Assembly (NCBI GenBank): GCA_016794505.1
Contig: JAEUJZ010000049.1
Location: 64,136-128,135 of the forward strand
Source: Myxococcales bacterium
Lineage (GTDB): Bacteria > Myxococcota_A > Polyangia > Palsa-1104 > JAEUJZ01
Direction of reading: 5' to 3'
DNA: 64,000 bases
Each line of letters opens with the position of its first letter. Positions within the stretch are counted from its first letter, which is position 1. The notes under the pieces are model-generated. The model saw only the letters and a program-made list of their open reading frames with translations, searched no databases and had not been told where the DNA came from. The translations under genes were made by a program, and so were the position numbers. Shown one piece after another: positions 52,024 to 60,314 of the stretch.

Positions 52024-53181
52024 TTAATTAATCAGAGCGATGGGGCGCAATGCCGGAGGAGAAAACACGCTTGGATCGAAGCGCGCAGATCTCGACGCGG
52101 GCACGCCGTCCTGAAAATGAACCGCTCGAACCGGCGGCACATGCCATACCCTAGGCTGCGTCCTCGGTCGATGAGATGGCTTTGGGGCGCGAGCGCAGGC
52201 CAGGCACTCTACCGGCGCCTTCAGAATCACCGAGGTAGGTTCGGCCTGCGCGGGGGCAGATAGTTCCACGGGCTCTGATGCGGTGCTTCGGCCGGAAGGG
52301 GGGGCCTCAGGATACGCGGCGAAGTCTCGGTGCATCCTCTGGATGTCACCGACGATTCGGACATGCTGGACATACACAGGCCCATCCCCCATAAATGTCG
52401 GCCAATCAGCAGATAGTCGGGTAAGATTTTGGCTTGGCATGAGGAATTGCCCTTTTATTTTTATTGGATAGTCTGTTGCGGAATAATGCGTGATCGGTGT
52501 CTTGGTGATCAGTATTAGATCGATAGTTGTTATGCCGTAATTGCCGGTAGATACTTCGAGAGGATAGTAGATTTTGTTAGATACGAATCGATATTCAATA
52601 GGCGGATAACTCTGTATTTCGCTAGATACAGAGATTTCGTCAAACGCAAAGAAATGATACCCACGATTGGAGAAATAATTGGCAACACGGGCACATATTT
52701 TGGGACCTTCCGAGAAAGCATTCGGGCGAGTGGACAGGCGATCGTTCGCCGAGCCAAAGAACTCGCGTACCGCAGAGACCGAACCGGTCATCAACAAAGA
52801 GAGCGAGCCATGGGGTTGCTTGGCCGGCACGTCTTGCAGATCCACGCCCTGCTCGGCGGCTAGCGCAGCCAAGCTCGTAAAGATTCGCAGATCTCCGACT
52901 TTGGCAGTTGGCAGAGCCGGAAATGGGCTGAACTCAGTCATCGTGCTTTCGTCGGTGTGCCCAATATCCGTAGACAGCGAAAGGATCTCCTCCTTGCCAT
53001 TCCACAAGATAATGGCTCGCTGATTGGGTTCGTAAACGGACACGGTAGGGCGCGAAGTGAACTGGCTGGTCTTGCCTCCACAGCCACCGTGATCCGCATA
53101 GCTGATCCGACTACCTATTAGGATGGTAGCGGCCATTAGAACTCCATGCAACAGTGCGCCGATCCGCGGTATGGGTGCCAT
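52024..53181 (-). CDS. Secreted protein similar to DUF2330, low-GC
   Basis: 385 residues. A signal peptide precedes YADHGGCGGK. The first half fits the DUF2330 pattern: VYEPNQRAIILWNGKEEILSLSTDI followed by FSPFPALPTAKVGDLRIFTSLAALA. The central third (residues about 130-260, rich in Ile, Tyr, Ser, Asn) is encoded with clearly less GC than the surroundings. The last 100 residues are Pro/Arg-rich and look disordered. It starts 24 bases after the stop of the kinase gene, with AGGAG upstream, so it is the second gene of the island operon. The role of DUF2330 proteins is not established. It is probably outside the cytoplasm and might be a client or target of the kinase-FGE protein. Confidence 0.6.
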   Translation of the reverse strand: MAPIPRIGALLHGVLMAATILIGSRISYADHGGCGGKTSQFTSRPTVSVYEPNQRAIILWNGKEEILSLSTDIGHTDESTMTEFSPFPALPTAKVGDLRIFTSLAALAAEQGVDLQDVPAKQPHGSLSLLMTGSVSAVREFFGSANDRLSTRPNAFSEGPKICARVANYFSNRGYHFFAFDEISVSSEIQSYPPIEYRFVSNKIYYPLEVSTGNYGITTIDLILITKTPITHYSATDYPIKIKGQFLMPSQNLTRLSADWPTFMGDGPVYVQHVRIVGDIQRMHRDFAAYPEAPPSGRSTASEPVELSAPAQAEPTSVILKAPVECLACARAPKPSHRPRTQPRVWHVPPVRAVHFQDGVPASRSARFDPSVFSPPALRPIALIN

Positions 53182-53205
53182 GAGAAGCTCCTGTGTGGTG
53201 TTTTT

Positions 53206-55425
53206 CTATTGACGCGACCAGTTCAATGGAAGGGAGTTCTTCGCACTGACTGCACAACGAAATCCGGCCATATCACAACGCGTTGATTCTGCCATGCGTG
53301 CGCGATGCTGATCGGTACTAACTTGCACAGAATTAATGGCATTCCAAGCACCACCCATTAGTATTCTCGCGAATATTACTTTAGAACCCAGTACTAACCA
53401 CGAATACTCGCGTGTCATTTCGCGCACATTACCGGCTAGGTCGTATAACCCGAATGGGCTAATGCCAGCAGGAAATCTTCCAACCGGAGCTGTGGTTGGA
53501 TAATGGTCATTTCCTGAATGCAGATAATCAGATGCAGAACCGTCATATGGCACTAAATGTACATTGTTCGGCTTATCGAAGTCTCTGTCACGACGCCATA
53601 CTAAATTATTTTCATAGGCAAGATCAACGCAAGACGCATCACAAGCATTCAATAATAACTCATTAGGTGGAGAGAATCCCCACGGATATGGTCGCGCATC
53701 AGGAGCTGCCGCATAGTGCCATTGTTCACCACTCGGTAATTCCATTCCAATTGCGTGGCAATATTCCTCTGCTTGACTGTAGCTAATGCAGTTAATTGGA
53801 TGATTACCTCTGTCTGAGTACGAGATGTTGCAAAATTTGGAATATTTCACAACATCGGCTGACTGGATACCTTCCCACCATACCGTTGGCTCTGCATTGC
53901 TGCATAGGCTAGCGCGCTCACATGAGCGGTATTGGTCAACAGTTACTTCTGTCTCATGCATATAAAACGGAGCGTCGGGATGGGGGATGAGAATGCGCTT
54001 GGGCTCCTGCAGCTTGAGGTGCGACGGCGGTGGGATCACCCATGCGCCTGCGCGAATGCCAGCAGCGAGCGCGATCACCATGATCGCCGCTTCCGCGACC
54101 CGCGGCGGAAGGAACCGCCGCAGTCGGGTGAGGTGCTTTCTCAATTTCTTGACTGGAGGCGTGATCGCTTGCAGCTCAACCCCGGACGGCAAAGAAGTCG
54201 CAGGCTGCTTGGCTGCCGCTGTCAGTGCGTGTTCCAGCGCAGCGCAGAAGGCCCTCATATCCTGATAACGCTGTTCTGGTTCCCAAGCGAGCGCTCTGGA
54301 GAGTACATCCTTTATTGTTTGGTGGCAATGAATTTGCTGCTCAAGAAACATATGGCTAGTCTGGAATGTGCGCGTCGGTAAATCATTGGCATAGAGAACA
54401 GACAGAAAAGTCCGAGCCAATGAATAGACATCGGCGCGATGATCAACATTACTGGCATCATCCATGGCCTCTGGAGCGCCATAGACAAAGGTGCCTAAAG
54501 GGCCACGTAGGGTTCCACCTGTCGAGTTTTCTGACATCACAAGATCGAAATCACAAAGATAGGGACAGCCATGTTCGTCGATCAGAATATTGCGCGGTTT
54601 GACATCGCGATGCACAAGACCATGAGTATGAGCATAAACGAGTGCATGCGCGATGGGTAATAGCTGACGCAGTCCATCTTCTCCTTGCACCACGCCGCGC
54701 TTAATTGCAGCCTGGAGGTCACTGCCTCGAATATACTCCATAACGAAATAATGAAACCCTTCATAGACTTGTGGTTCGGTAGTTACCTGAGCAATGTGGG
54801 GATGGTGAAGTTCAAAGAGTTTTCGTGCACCACGACGAAATCGTTCTAGCAGAATAGGGTTCGTAGCACAGTGAGGATGCAGGACTTTGATCGCCACTTC
54901 GCGATGCTCTTTGCGATCATAGGCTCGCCAAACAACCGCGAAACCGCCAGTGCCAATAATTTCTACCAAACTGTAACGATCAGCCAGCACCTCTTTTGCG
55001 TTTAGTAAAGGCCCTGAACGCAATGCCCGCTTCAGTTCTTGAATTTCTAAGGTGACGGATTCGCTGGCACGACCTGAACGAATCAATTGTTCGCGACAGA
55101 TATACAGTGCTTGTAGTCGCTGCTCAATCTGAGTTTGGTGTTCAGAAAAACGCTTACCTTGAGATAGCTGGTTTGTTTCATCAAGGGGAACTTGCCAATC
55201 TGGATACGCTTGATGCAGACAATCCAACACGATCTTTGGATCTACGCTTGCCAGAAGCAGTGTTTGCCGAACCAGCACATCCATATCCGCGGTGAAGCGA
55301 CGGAATACATCGGGAAAGTAGTCGGAACAGAACGCATCCAGCTCTGCTGGGGTTGGCAGCACAGTATTCAGATGCGCACGAACGGTCGGTCGGCTGGACT
55401 TAGCACGTAGCGGATCCATGTCCAC
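53206..55425 (-). CDS. Multi-domain protein: death-like/effector-associated adaptor, Ser/Thr kinase, membrane helix, FGE-sulfatase-like domain
   Basis: 739 residues. Residues about 23-75 (LPTPAELDAFCSDYFPDVFRRFTADMD in outline) look like the small helical adaptor domain at the N-terminus of bacterial conflict-system effectors (death-like or effector-associated type). The kinase is at 151-410: Gly loop GTGGFAVV, Lys180 in VAIK, HRDVKPRN with Asp274, DFD at 292-294 instead of DFG, and APE. A membrane helix follows near 450. The last 250 residues are an FGE/SUMF1-like domain (ETEVTVDQYR, INCISYSQAEEYC, LPSGEQWHYAAA, GLYDLAGNVREM, GGAWN, GFRC). Catalytic cysteines of FGE are not assigned, so it may be a binding domain. 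GC is near 48%, far below the neighbours, as expected for acquired DNA. It heads an operon with the DUF2330-like gene. Confidence 0.85.
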   Translation of the reverse strand: MDMDPLRAKSSRPTVRAHLNTVLPTPAELDAFCSDYFPDVFRRFTADMDVLVRQTLLLASVDPKIVLDCLHQAYPDWQVPLDETNQLSQGKRFSEHQTQIEQRLQALYICREQLIRSGRASESVTLEIQELKRALRSGPLLNAKEVLADRYSLVEIIGTGGFAVVWRAYDRKEHREVAIKVLHPHCATNPILLERFRRGARKLFELHHPHIAQVTTEPQVYEGFHYFVMEYIRGSDLQAAIKRGVVQGEDGLRQLLPIAHALVYAHTHGLVHRDVKPRNILIDEHGCPYLCDFDLVMSENSTGGTLRGPLGTFVYGAPEAMDDASNVDHRADVYSLARTFLSVLYANDLPTRTFQTSHMFLEQQIHCHQTIKDVLSRALAWEPEQRYQDMRAFCAALEHALTAAAKQPATSLPSGVELQAITPPVKKLRKHLTRLRRFLPPRVAEAAIMVIALAAGIRAGAWVIPPPSHLKLQEPKRILIPHPDAPFYMHETEVTVDQYRSCERASLCSNAEPTVWWEGIQSADVVKYSKFCNISYSDRGNHPINCISYSQAEEYCHAIGMELPSGEQWHYAAAPDARPYPWGFSPPNELLLNACDASCVDLAYENNLVWRRDRDFDKPNNVHLVPYDGSASDYLHSGNDHYPTTAPVGRFPAGISPFGLYDLAGNVREMTREYSWLVLGSKVIFARILMGGAWNAINSVQVSTDQHRARMAESTRCDMAGFRCAVSAKNSLPLNWSRQ

Positions 55426-55624
55426 TCACTTGGCACTGACGTTATTGCGACAACACTCCTACATGACTGGCCTGCTATACCACTCTAGAGTCGGGCAGGG
55501 TGTAGAAAAGTCGAGTTCGCTTGCTTATTTTTTCAGCGGCTAGGCCCTGGGCTGCGCCGTCAGCGAACGTTGATGCGTAGGTCCCGTCCGACGCCCTGCC
55601 GAACAGCGCGGTCAAGGCTGGCGG

Positions 55625-55885
55625 CTATTGGGGAGACAGCATGACGCGGAATTCGCCCTCATCGCAGGCGAGAGTCCACCGCCCGAGGAGGAAATTGCCT
55701 TCCTGAACCGGGACGACATTTGGACCGCAGATGGGATCGTTCTTGCTCAGGTCCTCATCCACCAAAGCCACCGTGACACCGCTCAGCAGCGCCGTCGCTG
55801 TCGATAAAACGATGCGCGGACAACATGGCGAAACCTCCTGAGATGTTTGTGGCTCACGCTTGAGCAAGCGCTGACTATCCAACAT
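55625..55885 (-). pseudogene. Fragment resembling the end of a C2-like domain protein
   Basis: 86 codons from ATG 55885 to TAG 55625. The last 55 residues look like genuine protein (LLSGVTVALVDEDLSKNDPICG, then FLLGRWTLACDEGEF) and could be the end of a C2-like sandwich, in which DxDxxxND is typical. The first 30 residues do not fit. A good ribosome binding site (AGGAGG, seven bases before ATG 55825) lies in another frame that stops after 23 codons. This suggests a frameshift or truncation. It could instead be a genuine small protein. The gaps at both sides (55426-55624 and 55886-56043) hold no gene; a ten-base palindrome ACTCTAGAGT is at 55482-55491. Confidence 0.4.
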
Positions 55886-56043
55886 AGTGACTATTTGGGA
55901 ACGGGCTTTGTATTGATCATGCGCATGTGTTCCGCGTGCATGTTGCGGGTCTTCCGCGAAATTGGCGACACGAAGCCGACGTTGGGTGGGGCGGTAAGCT
56001 TGGCGTTTTGGCGCGGCCCCTCCCGCAGGGGGGCCTGTGCAGG

Positions 56044-57033
56044 CTAGGACAGCGACAGCATCTTCTGCAGCGGGCGCAGGGCGGCGAGGCGAAGCGCCTC
56101 GGGCAGGACAAGCTCAGGCCCGAGATCGCGCAGCGCCAGATACACCTTTTCGGGGGTGTTCTTGCGCATGTGCGGGCACAGATTGCAGGCGCACCCGTCG
56201 TCGGATGGGACCGGGATGAACTCTTTTTGCGGAGCGCGCTTTTTCATCTCGTGAATGACGCCCGGTTCGGTGGCGATGAGAAAGCAGCGGGCGGGGCTGC
56301 GCTCGGCATGGCTGATGAGGGCGCTGGTCGATCCGATGAAGTCGGCGTGCCGCAGCACGCGCTCTTCGCACTCGGGGTGGGCGAGGATCTGGGCCTCGGG
56401 ATGTTGCAGCTTGAGCTGGACAAGAGCCTTGTCGCTGAAGGTCTCGTGGACGATGCACGAGCCGGGATAGACCACCATGTTGCTGCGGCCGGTCTTCTTC
56501 ATCAGATAGCGGCCGAGGTGCTGGTCGGGAGCGAACAAGATCGGCTGCTCTTCTGGGTAGCTGCGCAGGATCTTTTCGGCGTTTGACGAGGTGACGATGC
56601 AGTCGGACATCGCCTTGACCGCCGCAGAGCAGTTGATGTAGCTGACGGTGACGTGATCGGGATAGCGCGCTTGATAGGCAGCTAGGCGCTCGGGTGGGCA
56701 GCCATCGGCAAGGCTGCAGCCGGCGCTGAGGTCGGGGACGAGCACGGTGCGCGTCGGGTTGAGGATCTTGGCGGTCTCGGCCATGAAGTGAACGCCGCAA
56801 AACAAGATGACATCGGCCTGCGTGCGCTGCGCCGCTTGCGCAAGCTGCAGCGAGTCACCGACGTGATCGGCAAGGTCTTGGATCTCGGACTCTTGATAGA
56901 AATGCGCGAGAACAACGGCGTTGCGCTCGCGCTTTAGACGGCGAATCGCATCGTCTAGCTCAGCCGGAGAGGGCAGGGGAGAGGCGGGCGAAGGCGGCTT
57001 GCCGAGGGGATGCAGCGTCTGCATGCGGCCCAT
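56044..57033 (-). CDS. nadA: Quinolinate synthase
   Basis: 329 residues. It condenses iminoaspartate with dihydroxyacetone phosphate to quinolinate, an early step of NAD synthesis. The three cysteines for the 4Fe-4S cluster are found at expected places: Cys106 ([10 protein letters not shown]), Cys193 (YPGSCIVHE) and Cys286 (CNLCPHM). Other family motifs are [18 protein letters not shown] and [12 protein letters not shown] 57033 is used; 57024 is an alternative. NadB and NadC are not seen nearby, but NadE is encoded near 6-7.7 kb. It lies 71 bases downstream of the carboxylase gene on the same strand and may be co-transcribed. Confidence 0.96.
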   Translation of the reverse strand: MGRMQTLHPLGKPPSPASPLPSPAELDDAIRRLKRERNAVVLAHFYQESEIQDLADHVGDSLQLAQAAQRTQADVILFCGVHFMAETAKILNPTRTVLVPDLSAGCSLADGCPPERLAAYQARYPDHVTVSYINCSAAVKAMSDCIVTSSNAEKILRSYPEEQPILFAPDQHLGRYLMKKTGRSNMVVYPGSCIVHETFSDKALVQLKLQHPEAQILAHPECEERVLRHADFIGSTSALISHAERSPARCFLIATEPGVIHEMKKRAPQKEFIPVPSDDGCACNLCPHMRKNTPEKVYLALRDLGPELVLPEALRLAALRPLQKMLSLS

Positions 57034-57104
57034 TCAAGCAGAAGCGAGCGACGAAGGCGACGACGGTTTTTGTCGCCCTCAAGATGTCGGTGGCTGCGAC
57101 GCAG

Positions 57105-58688
57105 CTAGACGGGTGTGACGCTGCGCTTTCTGGCATACGTTGGGACCTTCTTGGATTCGGCATAGACCAAGCGGCGCAGAAGCTCGCGGCGCAGCTCGTC
57201 GGCGGGGACGATGGCGTCGATGTGCAGGTCGGCAGCCAGCTTGTAGATGTCGATGTCGTCGCGGTATTCGGCGCGCAGCTTCTCGATGTACGCGGGACGC
57301 TCGGCCTCGGGTTTTTCTTGGATCTTGTTGAAAAAGACGGCGTTTACGGCCGCTTCGGGACCCATGACCGCGATGCTGGCCTGCGGCAGGGCGATGGTGG
57401 CGTCGGGGTGAAAGCCGGGGCCGCACATGGCATATAGCCCGGCGCCATAGGCCTTGCGCAAGACGACGCAGAGCTTGGGCACCGTGGCGTCGGAAACCGC
57501 CGAGATCATCTTGGCGCCGTGGCGGATGATGCCCTGGCGCTCGACGTTCTTGCCGATCATGAAGCCCGGCACGTCGGCGAGAAAGATCAGCGGAATATCG
57601 AAGGCATCGCACAGCCAGATAAAGCGGGCAGCTTTGTCGGCGCTATCGACGAACAGCACGCCGCCTTTCCACTTGGGCTGCGAGGCGATGATGCCAACGG
57701 CGCGACCATCGAAGCGAGCGAAGCCAGTGACGATCTCACGGGCGAACAGGCGCTTGACCTCGAAGAAGCTGCCTTCATCGACGAGCGACTCGATGACATG
57801 CAAGACGTCGAAGGCCTGGTTGTGGTTTTTGGGCAGGATGTCGTCGATGCGCTTGGCTCCGGCTTTGGGGACGCGCGGGGCATCGGGGGCGGGCGGCGGC
57901 ACGGGCGCACCGGCATGCGAAGGCATGTAGCGCAGGTAGTCGCGGCAAGCGCGGATGCAGTCGGCTTCGGTCTTGGCCAAAAGATCGCCGCAGCCCGAGA
58001 CTTCGCAGTGCATGCGGGCGCCGCCCATCTCTTCGAGGGTGGTCTTTTCGCCGATGACCATCTCGGCCATGCGCGGCGAGCCGAGGTACATCGAGGCGTT
58101 GCCGTCGATCATGAACACGACGTCGCAGAACGCCGGGATGTACGCGCCGCCTGCCGCCGACGGGCCGAACAGCAAACAGATCTGTGGAATCGAGCCCGAG
58201 AGCTGGACTTGATTGTTGAAGATGCGCCCGGCGTGGCGCCGACCGGGGAACATGTCGAGCTGATCGGTGATGCGGGCTCCGGCGCTGTCGACCAAATAGA
58301 CAAGTGGGATGCGCAGGCGGCCCGCGGTCTCTTGTATGCGGATGATTTTTTCGACGGTGCGGGCACCCCAGGATCCGGCTTTCACGGTGCTGTCGTTGGC
58401 CATGACGGCAATGGGGCGACCGTGCATGCGGCCGATGCCGGTGACGACTCCGTCGGCTGGCAGATCGCTGGCTGCGCAGTTGGCCAGCAGGCCGTCTTCG
58501 ACAAACTCGCTGTTCTCATCGAACAGCAGGCGCAGGCGCTCGCGACAGAACAGCTTGCCTTCGGCGGCGTTCTTTTCGTGGTACTTGGCCGCGCCACCGT
58601 GCAGGATGCGCGCCGTGTGTTTCTGCAGGACCGCGACGGGATCGACCGCTACGGCCGAGGGGGAAGGAGCAGAGTGGTCAGTCGACAT
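57105..58688 (-). CDS. Acyl-CoA carboxylase, carboxyltransferase (beta) subunit
   Basis: 527 residues, the usual length of propionyl- or methylcrotonyl-CoA carboxylase beta subunits. The crotonase-like halves each form one part of the active site: GRPIAVMANDSTVKAGS, LVDSAGARI, GPSAAGGAY and, in the second half, VDSADKAARFI, FLADVPGFM, KAYGAGLYAM and MGPEAAVNAVFF. It transfers the carboxyl group from carboxybiotin to an acyl-CoA; the biotin-carrying alpha subunit is not encoded in this window. Which acyl-CoA is used cannot be told, though the LPADGVVTGIG start and overall pattern suggest the methylcrotonyl/propionyl group. A TGC-TATCAT box ends eight bases before the ATG and there is no ribosome binding site. 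Confidence 0.92.
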   Translation of the reverse strand: MSTDHSAPSPSAVAVDPVAVLQKHTARILHGGAAKYHEKNAAEGKLFCRERLRLLFDENSEFVEDGLLANCAASDLPADGVVTGIGRMHGRPIAVMANDSTVKAGSWGARTVEKIIRIQETAGRLRIPLVYLVDSAGARITDQLDMFPGRRHAGRIFNNQVQLSGSIPQICLLFGPSAAGGAYIPAFCDVVFMIDGNASMYLGSPRMAEMVIGEKTTLEEMGGARMHCEVSGCGDLLAKTEADCIRACRDYLRYMPSHAGAPVPPPAPDAPRVPKAGAKRIDDILPKNHNQAFDVLHVIESLVDEGSFFEVKRLFAREIVTGFARFDGRAVGIIASQPKWKGGVLFVDSADKAARFIWLCDAFDIPLIFLADVPGFMIGKNVERQGIIRHGAKMISAVSDATVPKLCVVLRKAYGAGLYAMCGPGFHPDATIALPQASIAVMGPEAAVNAVFFNKIQEKPEAERPAYIEKLRAEYRDDIDIYKLAADLHIDAIVPADELRRELLRRLVYAESKKVPTYARKRSVTPV

Positions 58689-58696
58689 GGCCGCGC

Positions 58697-58702
58697 ATGA
58701 TA
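58697..58702 (-). promoter_or_regulatory. Extended -10 box before the carboxylase gene
   Basis: On the minus strand TGC-TATCAT (five of six matches to the -10 consensus) ends eight bases before ATG 58688, without a ribosome binding site. Probable leaderless start. Confidence 0.45.
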
Positions 58703-58783
58703 GCAGGCTCGCAGCGGGCGGGCGCTGGCTTCAGCGCTCTGTCGGGCTTGTGCGCGTACGTCGAATCAGAAGAGCTCGCTGCA

Positions 58784-59893
58784 CTAGTCGCTGACCGTGA
58801 CGTGACGCCGCTTGACCAGCGAGTCGCCGGCTCGACCGCCCCACTCGAACTGGGCACCCGCGTCGCTGCGAAGCTCGCGGTGTAGCTGCCAGGCTGAGCT
58901 GGGAAGCGCGCGTCGCCAGATCGTCAAGTGACAGTGCGCTGCGGCGGCAAAGTGGCAATACGCAGGTGTTCCATCGGGATCGACATATTCACTGCGCAGC
59001 ATGTCATCGGCCTGGCAGGCAAAGCGCGCCTCGACGCGATGGCGTGCGCCCTGACCGGACAGGGAATAGTGACCTGTGCGGTATTCCGAGCGCGAAAACG
59101 GCAGGTCGGCCCACTCAGTAAAGCGGATGGCGGGACCCGACAGACCGTCGGGATAGACCGTGAACAAGGTCAACGGAATGACCACGGGGCCGCGACGCAT
59201 GCGCACGCTCAAGGTTTCGAGCACCGCGGACGAGGGCTGGCTGGGATCGGCGGCATCGCGGAAGGCGTTGCAGTGACCCCAGGCCCAGGCATAGGCGTGC
59301 TTGCGGCCCCAAAGGTGCGTCTGACCGGCGGGGGCGTCGCACAACTCATAGACCTCGCCATCGACTTCGATGGTGCCGCTGACCGCAATGCTGAGGTTCG
59401 GCGAGAGCACCAAGGTCTCGGCGATGTGCAGCGGGTCGTTGTACAGCGAGCGCGGCAAGAACAAGTGGGTGGTCTGCGCCGGTCGCCAGCGCAGGTCCCA
59501 GCGGACCTGGTGCCCGTCGCCGCGAAGCTCTCCACTTGCGCTGCTGTGGGTAAGGCGCGCGTCGCCAATGCGGATCTGGAATGGGCTGGCCAAGCTCGAC
59601 AGCGCGGCGATGGGGATGCGCTGGTTGATGCCGAAGTTCTTGCCGGGATTCTGGCCGTCACCACGACAGAACCACAGCTGGACATAGGGCTGACCGTGAG
59701 AAGGCGTGGGGGCTTCGAGGGTGTAGCGGATCCAAAAGCCAGTCTTTTTGTGCGACAGCGTCAGGTACCAGACCTCGTAGTGACCGGCCTGGCCGCGCCA
59801 CATCAGGCGGTTCTGCAGCGCCGTGGCGCTGTCGGCATCGCTGCTCTGGTGCTCAGCCGGGGTGGGGCTTGGGGTCGTCGGTGCGGCGGACAT
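58784..59893 (-). CDS. Lipocalin-like (AttH/CrtC superfamily-type) hypothetical protein
   Basis: 369 residues with no signal peptide. It is rich in aromatic beta-strands: GHYEVWYLTLSHKKTGFWIRYTLEA, YVQLWFCRGD, VRWDLRWRPA, and the segment LWGRKHAYAWAWGHCNAF, which resembles the AttH/CrtC/tocopherol-cyclase type of double lipocalin (comparison from memory). Such proteins bind hydrophobic molecules or modify isoprenoids. The first 30 residues are Ser/Thr/Pro-rich. GGAGG lies before ATG 59893. It is the gene before the acyl-CoA carboxylase on the same strand, separated by about 95 bases. The function is not known. Confidence 0.6.
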   Translation of the reverse strand: MSAAPTTPSPTPAEHQSSDADSATALQNRLMWRGQAGHYEVWYLTLSHKKTGFWIRYTLEAPTPSHGQPYVQLWFCRGDGQNPGKNFGINQRIPIAALSSLASPFQIRIGDARLTHSSASGELRGDGHQVRWDLRWRPAQTTHLFLPRSLYNDPLHIAETLVLSPNLSIAVSGTIEVDGEVYELCDAPAGQTHLWGRKHAYAWAWGHCNAFRDAADPSQPSSAVLETLSVRMRRGPVVIPLTLFTVYPDGLSGPAIRFTEWADLPFSRSEYRTGHYSLSGQGARHRVEARFACQADDMLRSEYVDPDGTPAYCHFAAAAHCHLTIWRRALPSSAWQLHRELRSDAGAQFEWGGRAGDSLVKRRHVTVSD

Positions 59894-60314
59894 GCGAAAC
59901 GGCCTCCTTTCCTGATGTGAAGTGAGCAGAGAGGATGGGCTGCACCGGTTGTCGGGGCCGGGAGTCTGGGGAGTCCTGTGCGCAGAGCGCGGTCGGCGCG
60001 GCCCTAGACATCGCGGGGTGCAGCAACAAATTCCTCAATTTTGCACAGAGGTTGACCCTACACTGACAGTGCGCATACGATGAACGCAACACCGAATCTC
60101 GCGACGGGATCTTGCAGAGCTCCTGGTATGTGCCGGGACCGAGTCATGCCCGAAGAATGCGGCGAATTTTGCCGGACTCGGCTGTGCTTTTGACCGCGCA
60201 GACACGAACCTTTGTACATCACAAAACGGGTACACCCGGACCATGCACGCCGTGATTGGACGGTGGTCCCAAGGAAACCCCAGGCAGCGCCACGACCCGC
60301 ACCAAGGGCACGAC
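59894..60314. other. 421-base divergent intergenic region
   Basis: Between the lipocalin-like gene (minus) and the porin gene (plus). It holds the ribosome binding site of the minus-strand gene near 59900-59925 and one sigma-70-like promoter candidate at 60052-60081. No gene is seen; an in-frame ATG at 60243 would lengthen the porin by 24 non-conserved residues and was not used. Confidence 0.5.
60052..60081 (+). promoter_or_regulatory. Sigma-70-like promoter candidate with an internal palindrome
   Basis: TTGACC at 60052-60057, an 18-base spacer, and TACGAT at 60076-60081. The spacer contains the palindrome CACTGACAGTG (60061-60071), a possible repressor or activator site. The promoter would give the porin gene a leader of about 230 bases. 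Confidence 0.35.

Noticed and set aside
57519-58700. A 393-codon plus-strand frame opposite the carboxylase
   Set aside because: Shadow; the minus-strand protein has all acyl-CoA carboxylase beta-subunit motifs.
58928-59920. A 330-codon plus-strand frame opposite the lipocalin-like gene
   Set aside because: Shadow composition; the minus-strand gene has GGAGG before its ATG and aromatic strand patterns.
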